Positions 34,301 through 44,201 of a stretch of 64,000 nucleotides of DNA are shown in pieces. A model generated the notes under the pieces. That model saw only the letters and a program-made list of their open reading frames with translations, made no database searches and was not told the DNA's origin. The translations under genes were made by a program, and so were the position numbers. Numbering within the stretch: the first letter of the stretch is position 1; the number at the start of each line of letters is the position of its first letter. The stretch covers positions 620,001 through 684,000 of the forward strand of contig NZ_RZTZ01000002.1 in assembly GCF_004005475.1 (NCBI RefSeq), given 5' to 3'. The stretch comes from Niallia taxi (GTDB taxonomy: Bacteria > Bacillota > Bacilli > Bacillales > Cytobacillaceae).

Positions 34301-36460
34301 ATGAAATTGATATTGGCTGAAAAACCATCTGTATCAAAAAATATTGCAGATGCATTAAAAATAAAAAACAAGCAAGACGGCTATTTCGAAGGAAATGGCT
34401 ATATCATAACATGGGCATTCGGCCATTTGCTGCAGTTAAACGATGCGAAGGATTACGACGAAAAAATGGCGACATGGAAAATGGATAACTTTCCATTTAT
34501 ACCGGAAAGCTTTAAATATAAGGTGAAAAGTGATCCGCGCAATCGGGAAAAACCTGATAAGGGAGCACAAAAACAGCTGCGAACAATTCAACAGCTCATG
34601 AGAAGACAGGACGTTACTGCGATTATATCTGCGTGTGACTATGATCGAGAAGGACAAATCATTGGTGACAGTATTATTTATAATTTGCGGACAGATAAGG
34701 AAGTATATCGTCTGCTCTTGAATGAGTGGACACCAGATGAAGTATTAAACGGTCTTGAGCAAATTCGGGCAAACAGTGAAATGCGTCCATTACAAGATGC
34801 TGGTGTCAGCAGACAGTGGGCAGATTGGCTGATAGGGATTAACCTTACATCTGTAACTACATTAAAATACCAAAAGGGCAAAGGGAAAGCACTTAATATC
34901 GGCCGTGTATTGCTGCCGACCTTAAAGATAATTTATGATCGGGACAAGGAGATACGAGACTTTGTACCAGAGGATTATTTTAAGCTACAAGGGACCTTCT
35001 CAAGCACAGAAGGCAAATATACGGGTATTTATACAGTCGGTAAAGAAGACAAGTTTAAAACGAAGGAAGAGCTTGACCAGCTGCAAAAGCAAATTGCCGG
35101 CAAAAAAGGAATTGTAGCAGACAAAACAGTCCAGAAAAAGAAGGAGTATCCTCCGTTACTGTTTAATTTATCGAATCTTCAAGGCTATATTACGAGCAAA
35201 TATAAAGGCTGGACGGCTGATAAGGTTTTGAAGGTTGCACAAGGTCTGTATGAAAAAAAATATATTACGTATCCAAGAACGGCAAGCATGGCGCTTGAGG
35301 AAAGCTTAATAGGTAAAACCGCTAAGGTCGTTAGTGCCATATCTGCAAACTTACCTTATAAAGATGACATAAAATTTTATGCATCCAAAAGAGTTTTTGA
35401 TAATAAAAAAGTAGAAAGCCATAGTGCCATTATTCCGACCTATCTTATTCCGAAAAGGCTGACGAACGATGAGGAACAAGTCTATGAGGCAATTAAAACT
35501 AGACTGCTGATGCAGTTTATGCCTGTAGCTGAATATGAGGAAACTAGAATTGTAACAGAAATTAAAGATACGAGTCTGCCTGGTGCGTTTCATACAAAAG
35601 GAAAAGTGCAGCTTGTCGAAGGCTGGAAGAAAGCAGAAAACATTAAGACAAAGGATGTTCTTCTGCCGTATGTGGGCATTGGGGAGGAAGTGGACGTCAA
35701 AAAAATCGAAACAACCACCCATACGACACAGGCCCCGAAGGAGCATACAGAAAAAACACTATTGCGTCTCATGGAAACTTGCGGCAAAAACATCGATGCA
35801 CTTAGTGATACAGAAGAGGACGTTATGTCCATATTAAGCGGCTTTAGCATCGGCACACCTGCTACCCGTGCAGACACAATTAAGAAGCTAAAGGATATCG
35901 GCTATATTGAAGCAAAAGGCAAAAGCTTGATTTGCACAGATTTAGGAAAAACACTCGTTGAAACATTCCCAATTAAGGAATTGTTTAACTTGGATTTCAC
36001 GGGCAGGCTAGAAAAATCTCTTTATGACATAGAGAAAGGTAACTACTCTAAACAAGCCTTTTTGCAGCTTATTAGCGAATTTACAAAGAACTCTGTTGAA
36101 AAAATCAAGCATGAGCAAGATGTGACCATACAAGAGGTTTCCTATACAAAAAGGAAAATAGAGAATTTAGGTAAATGCCCAGTATGCGGTCATCAAGTGA
36201 TAGAGGGGCAAAAGGGATTTGGCTGCAGCAACTGGAAACAGGGCTGTAAATTTGTGATTTGGAAAAATGATAAGTTTTTAGCAGCACTTAAGAAAAAACC
36301 AACCAAAACGATGGTAAAGGCAATCCTAAAAAACGGGTCTGCTGAGGTTAAGGGACTAACAAGCAAAAAAGGAAATAAATTTGATGCTATTTTAAAATAT
36401 GTGAAAAATACAGATAATGATTATTTTAGCTGGCAAATGGATTTCGCTAGCAAAAAGTAG
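34301..36460 (+). CDS. topB: DNA topoisomerase III
   Basis: Type IA topoisomerase of 719 residues from the ATG at 34301 (AAAAAGGTGATAAC upstream). It has the TOPRIM domain (KLILAEKPSVSKNI; ACDYDREGQII) and the active-site Tyr324 in ITYPRTASM. A C-terminal zinc finger has CPVCG and a later CSNWKQGC. It decatenates and resolves recombination intermediates with a RecQ-type helicase. Length is normal (B. subtilis 727). Confidence 0.96.
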   Translation: MKLILAEKPSVSKNIADALKIKNKQDGYFEGNGYIITWAFGHLLQLNDAKDYDEKMATWKMDNFPFIPESFKYKVKSDPRNREKPDKGAQKQLRTIQQLMRRQDVTAIISACDYDREGQIIGDSIIYNLRTDKEVYRLLLNEWTPDEVLNGLEQIRANSEMRPLQDAGVSRQWADWLIGINLTSVTTLKYQKGKGKALNIGRVLLPTLKIIYDRDKEIRDFVPEDYFKLQGTFSSTEGKYTGIYTVGKEDKFKTKEELDQLQKQIAGKKGIVADKTVQKKKEYPPLLFNLSNLQGYITSKYKGWTADKVLKVAQGLYEKKYITYPRTASMALEESLIGKTAKVVSAISANLPYKDDIKFYASKRVFDNKKVESHSAIIPTYLIPKRLTNDEEQVYEAIKTRLLMQFMPVAEYEETRIVTEIKDTSLPGAFHTKGKVQLVEGWKKAENIKTKDVLLPYVGIGEEVDVKKIETTTHTTQAPKEHTEKTLLRLMETCGKNIDALSDTEEDVMSILSGFSIGTPATRADTIKKLKDIGYIEAKGKSLICTDLGKTLVETFPIKELFNLDFTGRLEKSLYDIEKGNYSKQAFLQLISEFTKNSVEKIKHEQDVTIQEVSYTKRKIENLGKCPVCGHQVIEGQKGFGCSNWKQGCKFVIWKNDKFLAALKKKPTKTMVKAILKNGSAEVKGLTSKKGNKFDAILKYVKNTDNDYFSWQMDFASKK

Positions 36461-36500
36461 CATATGTCTGTTCAAAAAACAGTGGCATCACTAACAATGC

Positions 36501-36529
36501 TTGTTTCAACAATTTTTATATAGTAAAAT
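36501..36529 (+). promoter_or_regulatory. Candidate sigma-A promoter of mntR
   Basis: TTGTTT, a 17-base spacer and TAAAAT. It implies a leader of about 145 nt before the mntR start. Confidence 0.5.
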
Positions 36530-36543
36530 GCTTAAAGGATATG

Positions 36544-36602
36544 CCGCTGCTCCGCCTACCTGCGTTTTGCGAAAAAAGCTTTAACGTAAAGGGGAGCAAC
36601 GG
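36544..36602 (+). other. Structured leader element upstream of mntR
   Basis: CCGCTGCTCC (36544-36553) pairs with GGAGCAACGG (36593-36602) at nine of ten positions, enclosing a short CTTT/AAAG hairpin near 36579-36591. It lies inside the predicted mntR leader. It does not match the known riboswitch classes that I can recall. No MntR box was seen. Confidence 0.4.
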
Positions 36603-36681
36603 TTAAATCGAACGAATACAGCTCTGTTTAGCTAAACATGGCAAGTGTTTGAGAGTATATGCAAAATTAGGAGGGTCATAT

Positions 36682-37107
36682 ATGCCAACACCCAGCATGG
36701 AAGACTATATTGAACAAATTTACAAACTGATAGAAGATAAAGGATATGCAAGAGTATCAGATATTGCAGAAGCCTTGTCTGTACACCCCTCCTCTGTTAC
36801 AAAGATGGTTCAAAAGCTGGATAAGGATGAATATCTTGTATATGAAAAATATAGAGGGCTGATTTTGACCCCAAAAGGTAAAAAAATAGGACAAAGATTA
36901 GTTTTCCGTCATGAGTTACTTGAAGACCTTCTGCGTATAATCGGCGTGAAAGAGGAAAATATTTACGAAGATGTAGAAGGAATTGAACATCATTTAAGCT
37001 GGGATGCAATCGATCGTGTTGGAGATTTAGTCCAATATTTTCAGGAAGATTCAAAAAGAATCGAGGAGCTAAAAGAAATCCAGCAAAAAAACGAGGACCT
37101 GGATTAA
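36682..37107 (+). CDS. mntR: Manganese-dependent transcriptional regulator MntR
   Basis: DtxR-family repressor of 141 residues, which senses Mn(II) and represses manganese import. The start at 36682 follows TTAGGAGGG. All metal ligands of B. subtilis MntR are present at the same numbers: Asp8, Glu11, His77, Glu99, Glu102 and His103. The winged helix spans about 20-65 ([19 protein letters not shown]). The upstream leader is unusually long for such a gene. Confidence 0.96.
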   Translation: MPTPSMEDYIEQIYKLIEDKGYARVSDIAEALSVHPSSVTKMVQKLDKDEYLVYEKYRGLILTPKGKKIGQRLVFRHELLEDLLRIIGVKEENIYEDVEGIEHHLSWDAIDRVGDLVQYFQEDSKRIEELKEIQQKNEDLD

Positions 37108-37192
37108 AAAATGGCGAGAGACATATTTTATTTGCTCCATGGCAAAAAAGCGTGTCTCTATGTCTAGCCCCTCTTTTCCTATGTATGTTTAT

Positions 37193-37399
37193 TTAAATGA
37201 TTGGAAATTCCTCAAATGTATCCTCTATTGTCGTAAAGGAGCCTTCTTCTATGCTTGTCTCTGACAGCTTAATCCCGCTGAGTGAGCCTTCTGCTGCTTC
37301 CATCACCGCTTTTCGGTAAGAGATAATTCTATCGTCAGAAGTTTTAAAGCTTATTATTTCACCTGCATGATTTCTTTCCACAGCAACGATTGTTTCCAT
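37193..37399 (-). CDS. DUF3892 family protein
   Basis: 68 residues with the family pattern: VAVERNHAGEIISFKTSDDR, then ISYRKAVMEAAEGSLSG. Small beta-rich protein of unknown function, widespread in Bacillus. The ribosome site GAAAGGATAG lies upstream of the ATG. Confidence 0.85.
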   Translation of the reverse strand: METIVAVERNHAGEIISFKTSDDRIISYRKAVMEAAEGSLSGIKLSETSIEEGSFTTIEDTFEEFPII

Positions 37400-37532
37400 A
37401 TTATCTATCCTTTCTCTAAAAAATAAAAATCATCGCTTAGTATGCACGAAAAGAAACAAATTAATCATGAAACTTTTTTATCTACCATACGTATTTATGG
37501 AAGGAAGCTTAAAAAAGAGAGGGATCTTACAT

Positions 37533-38231
37533 ATGAACAGATATACCTTGCAGGATTTTGTAAACCAAACAGAACAGCAGGATAAAGGGGAAGGCCTGTT
37601 TGAATTGGAAACACAGCGCATGCTTGAAGTGAATTTAGAGAGCAAAATTTGGGCGAAATCTGGAAGTATGGTTTCGTATATGGGAAACATTAAGTTTACA
37701 AGAGAAGGTATTTTGGAGCATGGAATAGGGAAGATGTTCAAAAAAGCACTGACAGGTGAAGGTGCCTCCCTTATGAAGGCAGAGGGGGAGGGCAAGCTGT
37801 ATCTTGCAGATCAAGGAAAAAAAATCTCCATTTTAAACCTGTATGATGATTCCATTTTTGTTAATGGCAATGATCTGCTGGCATTTGAGCCTTCTGTGTC
37901 TTGGGATATTAAGCTGATGAGGAAGGTCGCTGGCATGCTCTCAGGGGGACTTTTCAACATTCATTTGTCAGGTAGAGGTATGATTGCCATTACCTCTCAT
38001 TATGAGCCGCTTACTTTGAGAGTAACGCCATCAAGACCAGTTTTCACTGATCCGAATGCAACAGTGGCATGGTCAGGAAGCCTGCAGCCAGAATTTGTAA
38101 CAGACGTATCCTTGAAAACATTCTTCGGAAGAGGCAGTGGTGAATCGATTCAAATGAAATTCAGCGGCGAAGGCTTTGTGGTTATCCAGCCATTTGAAGA
38201 GGTTTATTTTAGCGGGGATAATAATGGATAA
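37533..38231 (+). CDS. AIM24 family protein
   Basis: 232 residues from ATG 37533, with AAGAGAGGGA upstream; the frame is open to 37467. It has the AIM24/DUF124 beta-sandwich motifs (LEVNLESKIWAKSGSMVSYMG; SGRGMIAITSH; KFSGEGFVVIQ). In yeast AIM24 supports mitochondrial inner-membrane organisation; the bacterial role is unknown. Convergent with metA across a strong bidirectional terminator. Confidence 0.9.
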   Translation: MNRYTLQDFVNQTEQQDKGEGLFELETQRMLEVNLESKIWAKSGSMVSYMGNIKFTREGILEHGIGKMFKKALTGEGASLMKAEGEGKLYLADQGKKISILNLYDDSIFVNGNDLLAFEPSVSWDIKLMRKVAGMLSGGLFNIHLSGRGMIAITSHYEPLTLRVTPSRPVFTDPNATVAWSGSLQPEFVTDVSLKTFFGRGSGESIQMKFSGEGFVVIQPFEEVYFSGDNNG

Positions 38232-38240
38232 TGATTGTTC

Positions 38241-38315
38241 TAAAAAAAGGGATATTCTTTCAAACTGTGTACGGAATGCATACACATTGAAAGAAATATC
38301 CCTTTTTTTATACTT
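38241..38315. terminator. Bidirectional terminator between AIM24 gene and metA
   Basis: AAAAAAAGGGATATTCTTTCA at the left pairs with TGAAAGAAATATCCCTTTTTT at the right. It serves both convergent genes. Confidence 0.95.
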
Positions 38316-38325
38316 TACTTGCCTT

Positions 38326-39234
38326 TCATTTCCATTCGTACGGAGTTTCTTGATAAACATAATAATTCAGCCAGTTTGAAAACAGCAGATGTGCATGAGA
38401 ACGCCACATATTGAGTGGTTTTCTGCTTGGATCATTATTCGGAAAATAGTGAAGAGGAAGATGAATATCTAGTCCCTTTTCTTTATCGCGTTTAAATTCC
38501 TCTGCAAGTGTGGATGAATCATATTCCAAATGGCCAGTTATCATTATTTGTTTTCCGTTGTTTCCACTAATAATAAGAGCACCAGCTTCATCTGATGCTG
38601 CTAAAAGCTGCAGCTCTGGATGATCATTAATTTCTCGTGTTGTGACATTCGTATGCCTTGAATGAGGTGCCACAAAGCTGTCATCAAAGCCGCGCAGTAA
38701 TTTTTCAGACGGCCTAAGAACTTCATGAGAATAAATTCCATAGCATTTTTGGTCAAGCTCGTATTTTTTTATACCAAAGTGATGATACAAGGCGGCCTGT
38801 GCGCCCCAACAAATATGTAACGTGGAGGTTACATTTGTTTTAGTCCACTCCATAATTTCAGTAAGCTCTTGCCAATATTGGACTTCCTCAAAGCTCATTA
38901 ATTCAACAGGAGCTCCTGTAATAATCATGCCATCATACTTATTTCCTTTAATAGCTTGGAAATCTGTGTAGAATTGCTCTAAGTGATACGGACTTGTGTT
39001 TTTGGAGTGATAGGATGCAGTCCGAACGAGTGAGATGTTAACTTGGAGTGACGTGTTCCCAAGAAGTCTTAGCACTTGAACTTCCGTTTTTTCTTTTTCT
39101 GGCATTAAATTAAGAATCAATATATTTAATGGCCTGATATCTTGAGCCTTTGCTCTTGTTTCGTCCATTATAAAAATATTTTCTTCTTCGAGAATTTCCC
39201 TTGCTGGCAGCAGCTGTGGAATTTTAATAGGCAT
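38326..39234 (-). CDS. metA: Homoserine O-acetyltransferase MetA
   Basis: First step of methionine biosynthesis from homoserine. 302 residues with catalytic Cys142 in [13 protein letters not shown]. Residue 111 is Glu (ITGAPVE). In B. cereus Glu111 is known to give acetyl-CoA specificity, where E. coli has Gly and uses succinyl-CoA. The name 'succinyltransferase' would therefore be wrong here. No SAM riboswitch (S-box) is visible upstream. The start follows AACAGGAGG. Confidence 0.95.
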   Translation of the reverse strand: MPIKIPQLLPAREILEEENIFIMDETRAKAQDIRPLNILILNLMPEKEKTEVQVLRLLGNTSLQVNISLVRTASYHSKNTSPYHLEQFYTDFQAIKGNKYDGMIITGAPVELMSFEEVQYWQELTEIMEWTKTNVTSTLHICWGAQAALYHHFGIKKYELDQKCYGIYSHEVLRPSEKLLRGFDDSFVAPHSRHTNVTTREINDHPELQLLAASDEAGALIISGNNGKQIMITGHLEYDSSTLAEEFKRDKEKGLDIHLPLHYFPNNDPSRKPLNMWRSHAHLLFSNWLNYYVYQETPYEWK

Positions 39235-39298
39235 AATGGTTCGCCTCCTGTTTTTTCCTTATTTCTGCATGTTGTGAGTTAGTATGGATTTTACTTGC

Positions 39299-39347
39299 AC
39301 TGGAATATTTAATAGGACAACAAGCAAAGCTATCGTAGTATTCCAGT
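39299..39347 (-). other. Inverted repeat in the metA leader
   Basis: ACTGGAATA and TATTCCAGT form a nine-base inverted repeat with about 31 nt between the arms, 65-110 nt upstream of metA. It could be a leader stem or an operator. No U-run follows on the metA strand. Confidence 0.4.
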
Positions 39348-39349
39348 AA

Positions 39350-39630
39350 TTTAATTGTTGGTTGTTTTAAACATATAGCCTATTATAAGTTTCCTTTCGG
39401 TTTGCCGCAATACAATTGCAGGAAATGTGTGAAAATAGTTTTTTTTCAGCATTTTTAAGATTATCTATTTTTTATTTGACGTTCCTTTTCAAGAGAAAGG
39501 CGAACATTTTATGAATTTCCTTTTATTTTTATTCGTTAATCTGTAAAATAGTTAAGGACAGTATACATAAAAATAGATTAAAAGCTCTCTATTAGTTTGC
39601 CATGAATTTGATAAGAACAATTTATTTGAA
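39350..39630. other. AT-rich divergent spacer between metA and fhs
   Basis: About 280 nt with no supported gene. A TAAAAT at 39544 with an indifferent -35 could belong to fhs. No S-box, T-box or THF riboswitch pattern was recognised. Confidence 0.45.
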
Positions 39631-39645
39631 AGGGTGCTTACATTG

Positions 39646-41316
39646 ATGAAAACGGATATTGAAATTGCACAACAGGCAAGTATGGAACCTGTATTGGACA
39701 TAGCAAAAAAACTTGGATTAACAATCGATGATCTTGAGTTATACGGAAAATATAAAGCGAAAATTTCATCTGAAAAGCTGGAGCAAATAAGCGCAAATAA
39801 ATCAGGGAAAATTATCCTTGTGACAGCAATCAATCCGACACCAGCAGGAGAAGGAAAATCAACGGTTACAGTTGGTCTTGGCGATGCTTTACAAAAGCTG
39901 GATAAAAAAACAGCCATTGCGATGAGAGAGCCTTCACTTGGACCAACAATGGGCATTAAAGGTGGTGCAGCTGGCGGTGGCTATGCACAGGTTATGCCGA
40001 TGGAAGATATTAATCTTCATTTCACAGGTGACCTTCACGCTATCACAACTGCAAACAATGCACTAGCAGCACTAATGGACAACCATATTCACCAAGGAAA
40101 TGAACTGAAAATTGATCAAAGGCGTATTGTTTGGAAAAGAGCCCTTGATTTGAATGATCGAGCTTTAAGAAAAGTAGTAATCGGTCTTGGTGGTCCGTTA
40201 CAAGGTGTTCCGCGCGAAGATGGTTTTGATATTACGGTTGCCTCAGAAATTATGGCTGTTTTGTGCCTGGCACATGACTTAAATGATTTAAAGGTAAGGC
40301 TGTCTAAGATGGTTATCGCTTATAACATAGAAAAGCAGCCTGTAACAGTTGGTGATCTTGGTGTTGAAGGTGCTTTAACACTTCTGTTGAAGGATGCTGT
40401 GAAGCCGAATCTTGTGCAGACGCTTGAGCATACACCAGCAATCATTCACGGCGGCCCTTTTGCAAATATTGCGCACGGGTGCAATAGTGTAATTGCAACT
40501 GCAGCTGCAAGCAAGCTAGCAGATTATGTTGTGACAGAAGCAGGCTTCGGAGCAGATCTTGGTGCTGAGAAATTCTTAAATATCAAAGCTAGAAATGAAC
40601 AAATCAATCCAGAAATTGTCGTAATCGTTGCTACAATCAGAGCATTGAAAATGCATGGCGGCGTAGCCAAGTCTGAATTGGCAGAAGAAAATATTGACGC
40701 GCTGAAAAAAGGATTTGCGAATTTGCAAAAGCATGTTGACAGTATTAAAAGCTTTGGTCTGCCATTTGTAGTTGCCATCAACCGGTTTTATACAGACAGT
40801 ATGAAGGAAATCGAAGTGCTTAAGGAGCTTTGCCATGCGGAAGGTATTCCAGTGGCACTGACAGAGGTTTGGGAAAAGGGCTCAACTGGTGGACTCGAGC
40901 TTGCTAGGAAGGTGCTGGAAATCATCGAGCAAGACAAAAATGAGTTTCAGCATATTTATAGTCTTGATGCATCCATTGAGGAAAAGATTCGCACAATTGC
41001 TACAACAATTTACGGTGCAAGCAATGTAGAATTTAGCACAAAGGCGAAAAAGCAGATGAAGGATTTTCAAGGCTTTGGCTGGGGCAACCTCCCTATCTGT
41101 ATGGCCAAAACCCAATACTCCCTTTCAGATGATCCATCACTACTTGGACGTCCACAGGAGTTCTCCATCACAGTAAGAGAGCTGAAGCCAAGCATTGGTG
41201 CAGGCTTCCTTGTTGCCTTGACAGGAGATGTAATGACAATGCCAGGACTGCCAAAGCAGCCTGCAGCACTGAAAATGGACGTAAATGAACAAGGAAAAGC
41301 AATCGGTCTGTTTTAA
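39646..41316 (+). CDS. fhs: Formate-tetrahydrofolate ligase
   Basis: Makes 10-formyl-THF from formate, ATP and THF (one-carbon metabolism). 556 residues from ATG 39646; AAAGGGTG lies nine bases upstream, and a TTG at 39643 is an alternative. The nucleotide loop TPAGEGKS is at 65-72, followed by the family segment [21 protein letters not shown]. Length is normal. B. subtilis lacks fhs, so its presence separates this organism from that species. Confidence 0.97.
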   Translation: MKTDIEIAQQASMEPVLDIAKKLGLTIDDLELYGKYKAKISSEKLEQISANKSGKIILVTAINPTPAGEGKSTVTVGLGDALQKLDKKTAIAMREPSLGPTMGIKGGAAGGGYAQVMPMEDINLHFTGDLHAITTANNALAALMDNHIHQGNELKIDQRRIVWKRALDLNDRALRKVVIGLGGPLQGVPREDGFDITVASEIMAVLCLAHDLNDLKVRLSKMVIAYNIEKQPVTVGDLGVEGALTLLLKDAVKPNLVQTLEHTPAIIHGGPFANIAHGCNSVIATAAASKLADYVVTEAGFGADLGAEKFLNIKARNEQINPEIVVIVATIRALKMHGGVAKSELAEENIDALKKGFANLQKHVDSIKSFGLPFVVAINRFYTDSMKEIEVLKELCHAEGIPVALTEVWEKGSTGGLELARKVLEIIEQDKNEFQHIYSLDASIEEKIRTIATTIYGASNVEFSTKAKKQMKDFQGFGWGNLPICMAKTQYSLSDDPSLLGRPQEFSITVRELKPSIGAGFLVALTGDVMTMPGLPKQPAALKMDVNEQGKAIGLF

Positions 41317-41330
41317 GGTAATGAACAAAG

Positions 41331-41362
41331 TAGCGCAAATATAACTATTTGCGCTTTTTTAA
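41331..41362 (+). terminator. Terminator after fhs
   Basis: AGCGCAAAT/ATTTGCGCT perfect stem followed by six T. Confidence 0.92.
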
Positions 41363-41375
41363 AAGGAGAATTTAT

Positions 41376-41924
41376 ATGTTTGATCCAACGGCATACGACA
41401 ACTTAAAAACAGTAATCGAAGGCCTCCTCTATGATAAAGACCTAGAAGGAGTTATTAATATCTTAGATAGAAAAGATATGCTTAACATGAGTACTATGTC
41501 TCGTGAATTCCATCTAGCCTTCGCTTTGAGCGACCAAAAAAATGCCCAATTGATATTTTCACTGTACGCCTCTTTAGAAAACTTAGCTTCTGAGCTTCTA
41601 GAACTAGAAGATAAGCTCGATTTAGTTGGTGCTAATGTGAAGTTAACCATTGTAGTAAGGCACGAAAACAAACAAGAGATTATAGAATTGCTGCAGGACC
41701 TGCTTCGAAAAATATGGGGAACAGAGCAAATCATCAAGCAGGAAATTCGTTATCAGCCCTTCGGTTCTGATAATATAGTAACTAATCATATTACAATCGT
41801 TTTCAGCAGATTGGTTACAGAAGGCCACATAGACGATTTAGCCGAAATGACAGATTATATGCTCGCTACTTTGGCAGGCTTAAAAAGACAGAAGCTGCTG
41901 GTCGATTTAGGAAGAAGGGAATGA
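41376..41924 (+). CDS. Hypothetical protein (182 aa), no family recognised
   Basis: ATG at 41376 follows AAAAGGAG. The sequence is leucine-rich and helical at the ends, with a beta-like centre (NVKLTIVVRHENKQEII; NIVTNHITIVFSRLV). No catalytic motif and no signal peptide. Its stop is six bases before the glutathione peroxidase start, so the pair is translationally coupled. Confidence 0.7.
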   Translation: MFDPTAYDNLKTVIEGLLYDKDLEGVINILDRKDMLNMSTMSREFHLAFALSDQKNAQLIFSLYASLENLASELLELEDKLDLVGANVKLTIVVRHENKQEIIELLQDLLRKIWGTEQIIKQEIRYQPFGSDNIVTNHITIVFSRLVTEGHIDDLAEMTDYMLATLAGLKRQKLLVDLGRRE

Positions 41925-41929
41925 GAAGG

Positions 41930-42406
41930 ATGACTGTTTATGATTTTGAAGTTAAGAAAATCAATGGCGAGGAAATGTCACTGAACCAATACGAAGGTAA
42001 AGTTCTAGTTATCGTTAATACTGCGAGCAAATGCGGATTTACGCCTCAATTTAAGGAGCTTCAATCCGTTTTTGAGGAATATAAGGAAATGGGACTTGAA
42101 GTGCTTGGATTTCCGTGCAATCAGTTTATGAATCAAGAGCCAGGCAGCGAGGACGAGATTCTGTCATTTTGTGAAATGAACTACGGAGTATCATTTCCGA
42201 TGTTCGCTAAAATTGATGTGAATGGAAAAAACGCTGCACCTTTATATAAGCATTTAAGCGAAGAAGCTCCTGGCGCAATGGGTCTTAAGGCAATCAAATG
42301 GAATTTTACCAAGTTTTTAGTAGACCGCTCAGGCAAGGTTGTGAAGCGTTATTCTCCAAATGCATCTCCTTTAGAGATGAAAGAGGATATTGAAAAATTA
42401 TTATAA
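41930..42406 (+). CDS. bsaA: Glutathione peroxidase family protein BsaA
   Basis: 158 residues, starting at the ATG at 41930 (nine bases after AAGGGA); an in-frame ATG at 41921 overlaps the upstream stop but fits the family N-terminus less well. The catalytic Cys35 is in NTASKCGF (Cys, not Sec); the Gln and Trp/Asn residues of the catalytic site are in FPCNQF and KWNFTKF. In bacilli such enzymes use thioredoxin or other thiols to reduce peroxides. Confidence 0.94.
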   Translation: MTVYDFEVKKINGEEMSLNQYEGKVLVIVNTASKCGFTPQFKELQSVFEEYKEMGLEVLGFPCNQFMNQEPGSEDEILSFCEMNYGVSFPMFAKIDVNGKNAAPLYKHLSEEAPGAMGLKAIKWNFTKFLVDRSGKVVKRYSPNASPLEMKEDIEKLL

Positions 42407-42412
42407 TAATTC

Positions 42413-42449
42413 AAAAGGAAGAATAGAGCAATCTGTTCTTCCTTTTTTT
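42413..42449 (+). terminator. Terminator after bsaA
   Basis: AAAAGGAAGAA/TTCTTCCTTTT stem and T-run. Confidence 0.88.
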
Positions 42450-42466
42450 CAATGGAGGTGAGGAAC

Positions 42467-43267
42467 TTGGCTGTAATTGGGATTGATGCAGGTGGAACGA
42501 TGATAAAGTTGGCGTATGAAGAGAAGGGCAGAATTCATTTTAGAAAGTATGCAAACACAGAAATGGATGCAGCGATGGGCTGGCTTAAGCTGTTTAAGTG
42601 GGAGCGGATAGCTTTAACAGGTAGTCAAGCCGCCTATTTGCAATCCATGTATTTTCCTGCCGTACAAATTGTTTCTGAGTTTGATGCAGTGAGTAATGGC
42701 GCTAAATGGCTTCACGAAAAGGAGAACCCAAACAGTGAAGAGGAATTTCTCCTTGTCAATATGGGAACAGGCACTTCCTGGTTTCACATAAAAAAAACTA
42801 GCTATAAACGGATTTTAGGAAGTGGTATCGGGGGTGGAACGATTATAGGCTTGTCTTCCATGCTGACAAACGAACAGAATTTTTCCGCGATCACAGACCT
42901 TGCAGCAAAAGGCAAGCATAACAAGCTTGATCTGCTTGTTAAAGACTTATATGACAAAGAAGATATTGGAGTTAATGGCAACCTTACTGCCAGTAATTTT
43001 GGCAAAGGACAAGAGGCTAATGGAAGTCAAGAGGATGGAATTTCGTCTTTATTTCAAATGGTGGCAGAAACGATTGTTCTGTTAACACAACAAGCAAGTA
43101 CCATTCATCAAGTGGATAAGATTGTCTATGCAGGAGGTGCTGTTTATGGTAATAAACCACTGCAAAAGATAATTACTTCATTTGATTATTTGTTCCCTGC
43201 AAAACAGGTTTTTCTGCAGGATGGACAGTTTTGCGGTGCGATTGGAGCGTTTTTAGCAATAGAGTAA
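42467..43267 (+). CDS. coaW: Type II pantothenate kinase
   Basis: First step of coenzyme A synthesis. 266 residues of the ASKHA-fold type II kinase, with the GIDAGGTMIK phosphate motif at the N-terminus and GSGIGGGTIIGLS in the middle. The start is taken as TTG 42467, six bases after GGAGGTG; an ATG at 42452 in the same frame covers that ribosome site. Many Bacillus also have type III CoaX; CoaW is the feedback-resistant type. Confidence 0.92.
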   Translation: MAVIGIDAGGTMIKLAYEEKGRIHFRKYANTEMDAAMGWLKLFKWERIALTGSQAAYLQSMYFPAVQIVSEFDAVSNGAKWLHEKENPNSEEEFLLVNMGTGTSWFHIKKTSYKRILGSGIGGGTIIGLSSMLTNEQNFSAITDLAAKGKHNKLDLLVKDLYDKEDIGVNGNLTASNFGKGQEANGSQEDGISSLFQMVAETIVLLTQQASTIHQVDKIVYAGGAVYGNKPLQKIITSFDYLFPAKQVFLQDGQFCGAIGAFLAIE

Positions 43268-43276
43268 AAAAAAGAA

Positions 43277-43331
43277 GGGATGATGGAATTTATATAGAGG
43301 TGATAAGCGTCTATACAAATTCCATCATCCT
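43277..43331. terminator. Bidirectional hairpin between coaW and the MerR-like gene
   Basis: GGGATGATGGAATTT pairs with AAATTCCATCATCC around a smaller inner stem. Both convergent genes end here, with A- and T-rich flanks. Confidence 0.8.
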
Positions 43332-43340
43332 ATTTTGGTG

Positions 43341-43928
43341 TTAACGGAAAGAAAATAAGCGGAAAAACGATCCTCTTCTTACTGGCACTTCCTTTTCCTT
43401 TTCCTTTTGTTCCTCTTTCGTTTTTCTGGCACCATAAGTATGCTCAAAAGGTCTATCTGCAGCAAGAGCTAAGGCGGAAATTTGCTCTTTTTGTGCTTCA
43501 ATGAATTCTTGTTGGCGGTCCATTTCCTCTTGCTGCTTCTTCAATTGCTCAACTAGAACAGAATTAAAGTTAATTTGCAGTTGAAGCTGTTCTTTTGTTG
43601 CTGTTAATTCTTCTAAAATCTTTTCTGTTGTTACATCTGTTTGTAGCACAATCGGAGCTTGCTGAGAATGGTTTAATGTTTCTTCAATTTCTCTTAGTGA
43701 TAATTTGTCGTCATTACGCATTCTCTTTACCTTTTCCAATACTTCCATCGCATTGCTGTCAAAGTAGCGATAGCCATGCTCTCCGACGATAGTTGGAATA
43801 ACACCTTTCAATTCCCTGAGCCAGTTGCGCACAACTCCAGGTGTTTCTTCAATTTGTACAGCTGCTTCCTTTACACTTAATAAAAGTTCCTCTTTGGCAG
43901 CGATTATTTCCTTTTCTTGTTCCAACAT
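43341..43928 (-). CDS. MerR-like DNA-binding protein with coiled coil
   Basis: 195 residues. A MerR-type helix-turn-helix lies at about 18-80 (SVKEAAVQIEETPGVVRNWLR; HGYRYFDSNAMEVLEKV), followed by a coiled coil (about 100-155) and a basic tail ending RRGSFFRLFSFR. No ligand-binding domain is visible, so it may be structural (RacA-like) or a repressor. The ATG at 43928 follows AAGGGTGATG; a GTG at 43931 is possible. Divergent from the large GNAT gene. Confidence 0.78.
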   Translation of the reverse strand: MLEQEKEIIAAKEELLLSVKEAAVQIEETPGVVRNWLRELKGVIPTIVGEHGYRYFDSNAMEVLEKVKRMRNDDKLSLREIEETLNHSQQAPIVLQTDVTTEKILEELTATKEQLQLQINFNSVLVEQLKKQQEEMDRQQEFIEAQKEQISALALAADRPFEHTYGARKTKEEQKEKEKEVPVRRGSFFRLFSFR

Positions 43929-44201
43929 CACACTTCATCACCCTTCTGTTTTGATAGATTAAAAAGACCAAAAACAAAAACGAATCGACTTTAATACTAG
44001 TTCGATATAGAAAAATTTTCTCCTTTAGCGAGGTTTGTCTAGTTTTGTTGATTATTAGTTTCTGAAAATTTAATTATAAACTTTACAATAATTTCCATGC
44101 ATATTAGGATAGATTATAGGTTTAAAAAGCGATTTGTGTAAGTAGGATAGAAAGGGATGTCATGTAAGAACAATATTGCGAGAAAAGGATGCTGATTCGT
44201 T

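Noticed and set aside
37115-37158. AGAGACA/TGTCTCT stem between mntR and the DUF3892 gene
   Set aside because: The loop is about 30 nt and there is no adjacent T-run, so it is a poor terminator candidate.
38326-39645. Search for an S-box, T-box or THF riboswitch between metA and fhs
   Set aside because: None of the conserved blocks I know for these classes could be found on either strand.
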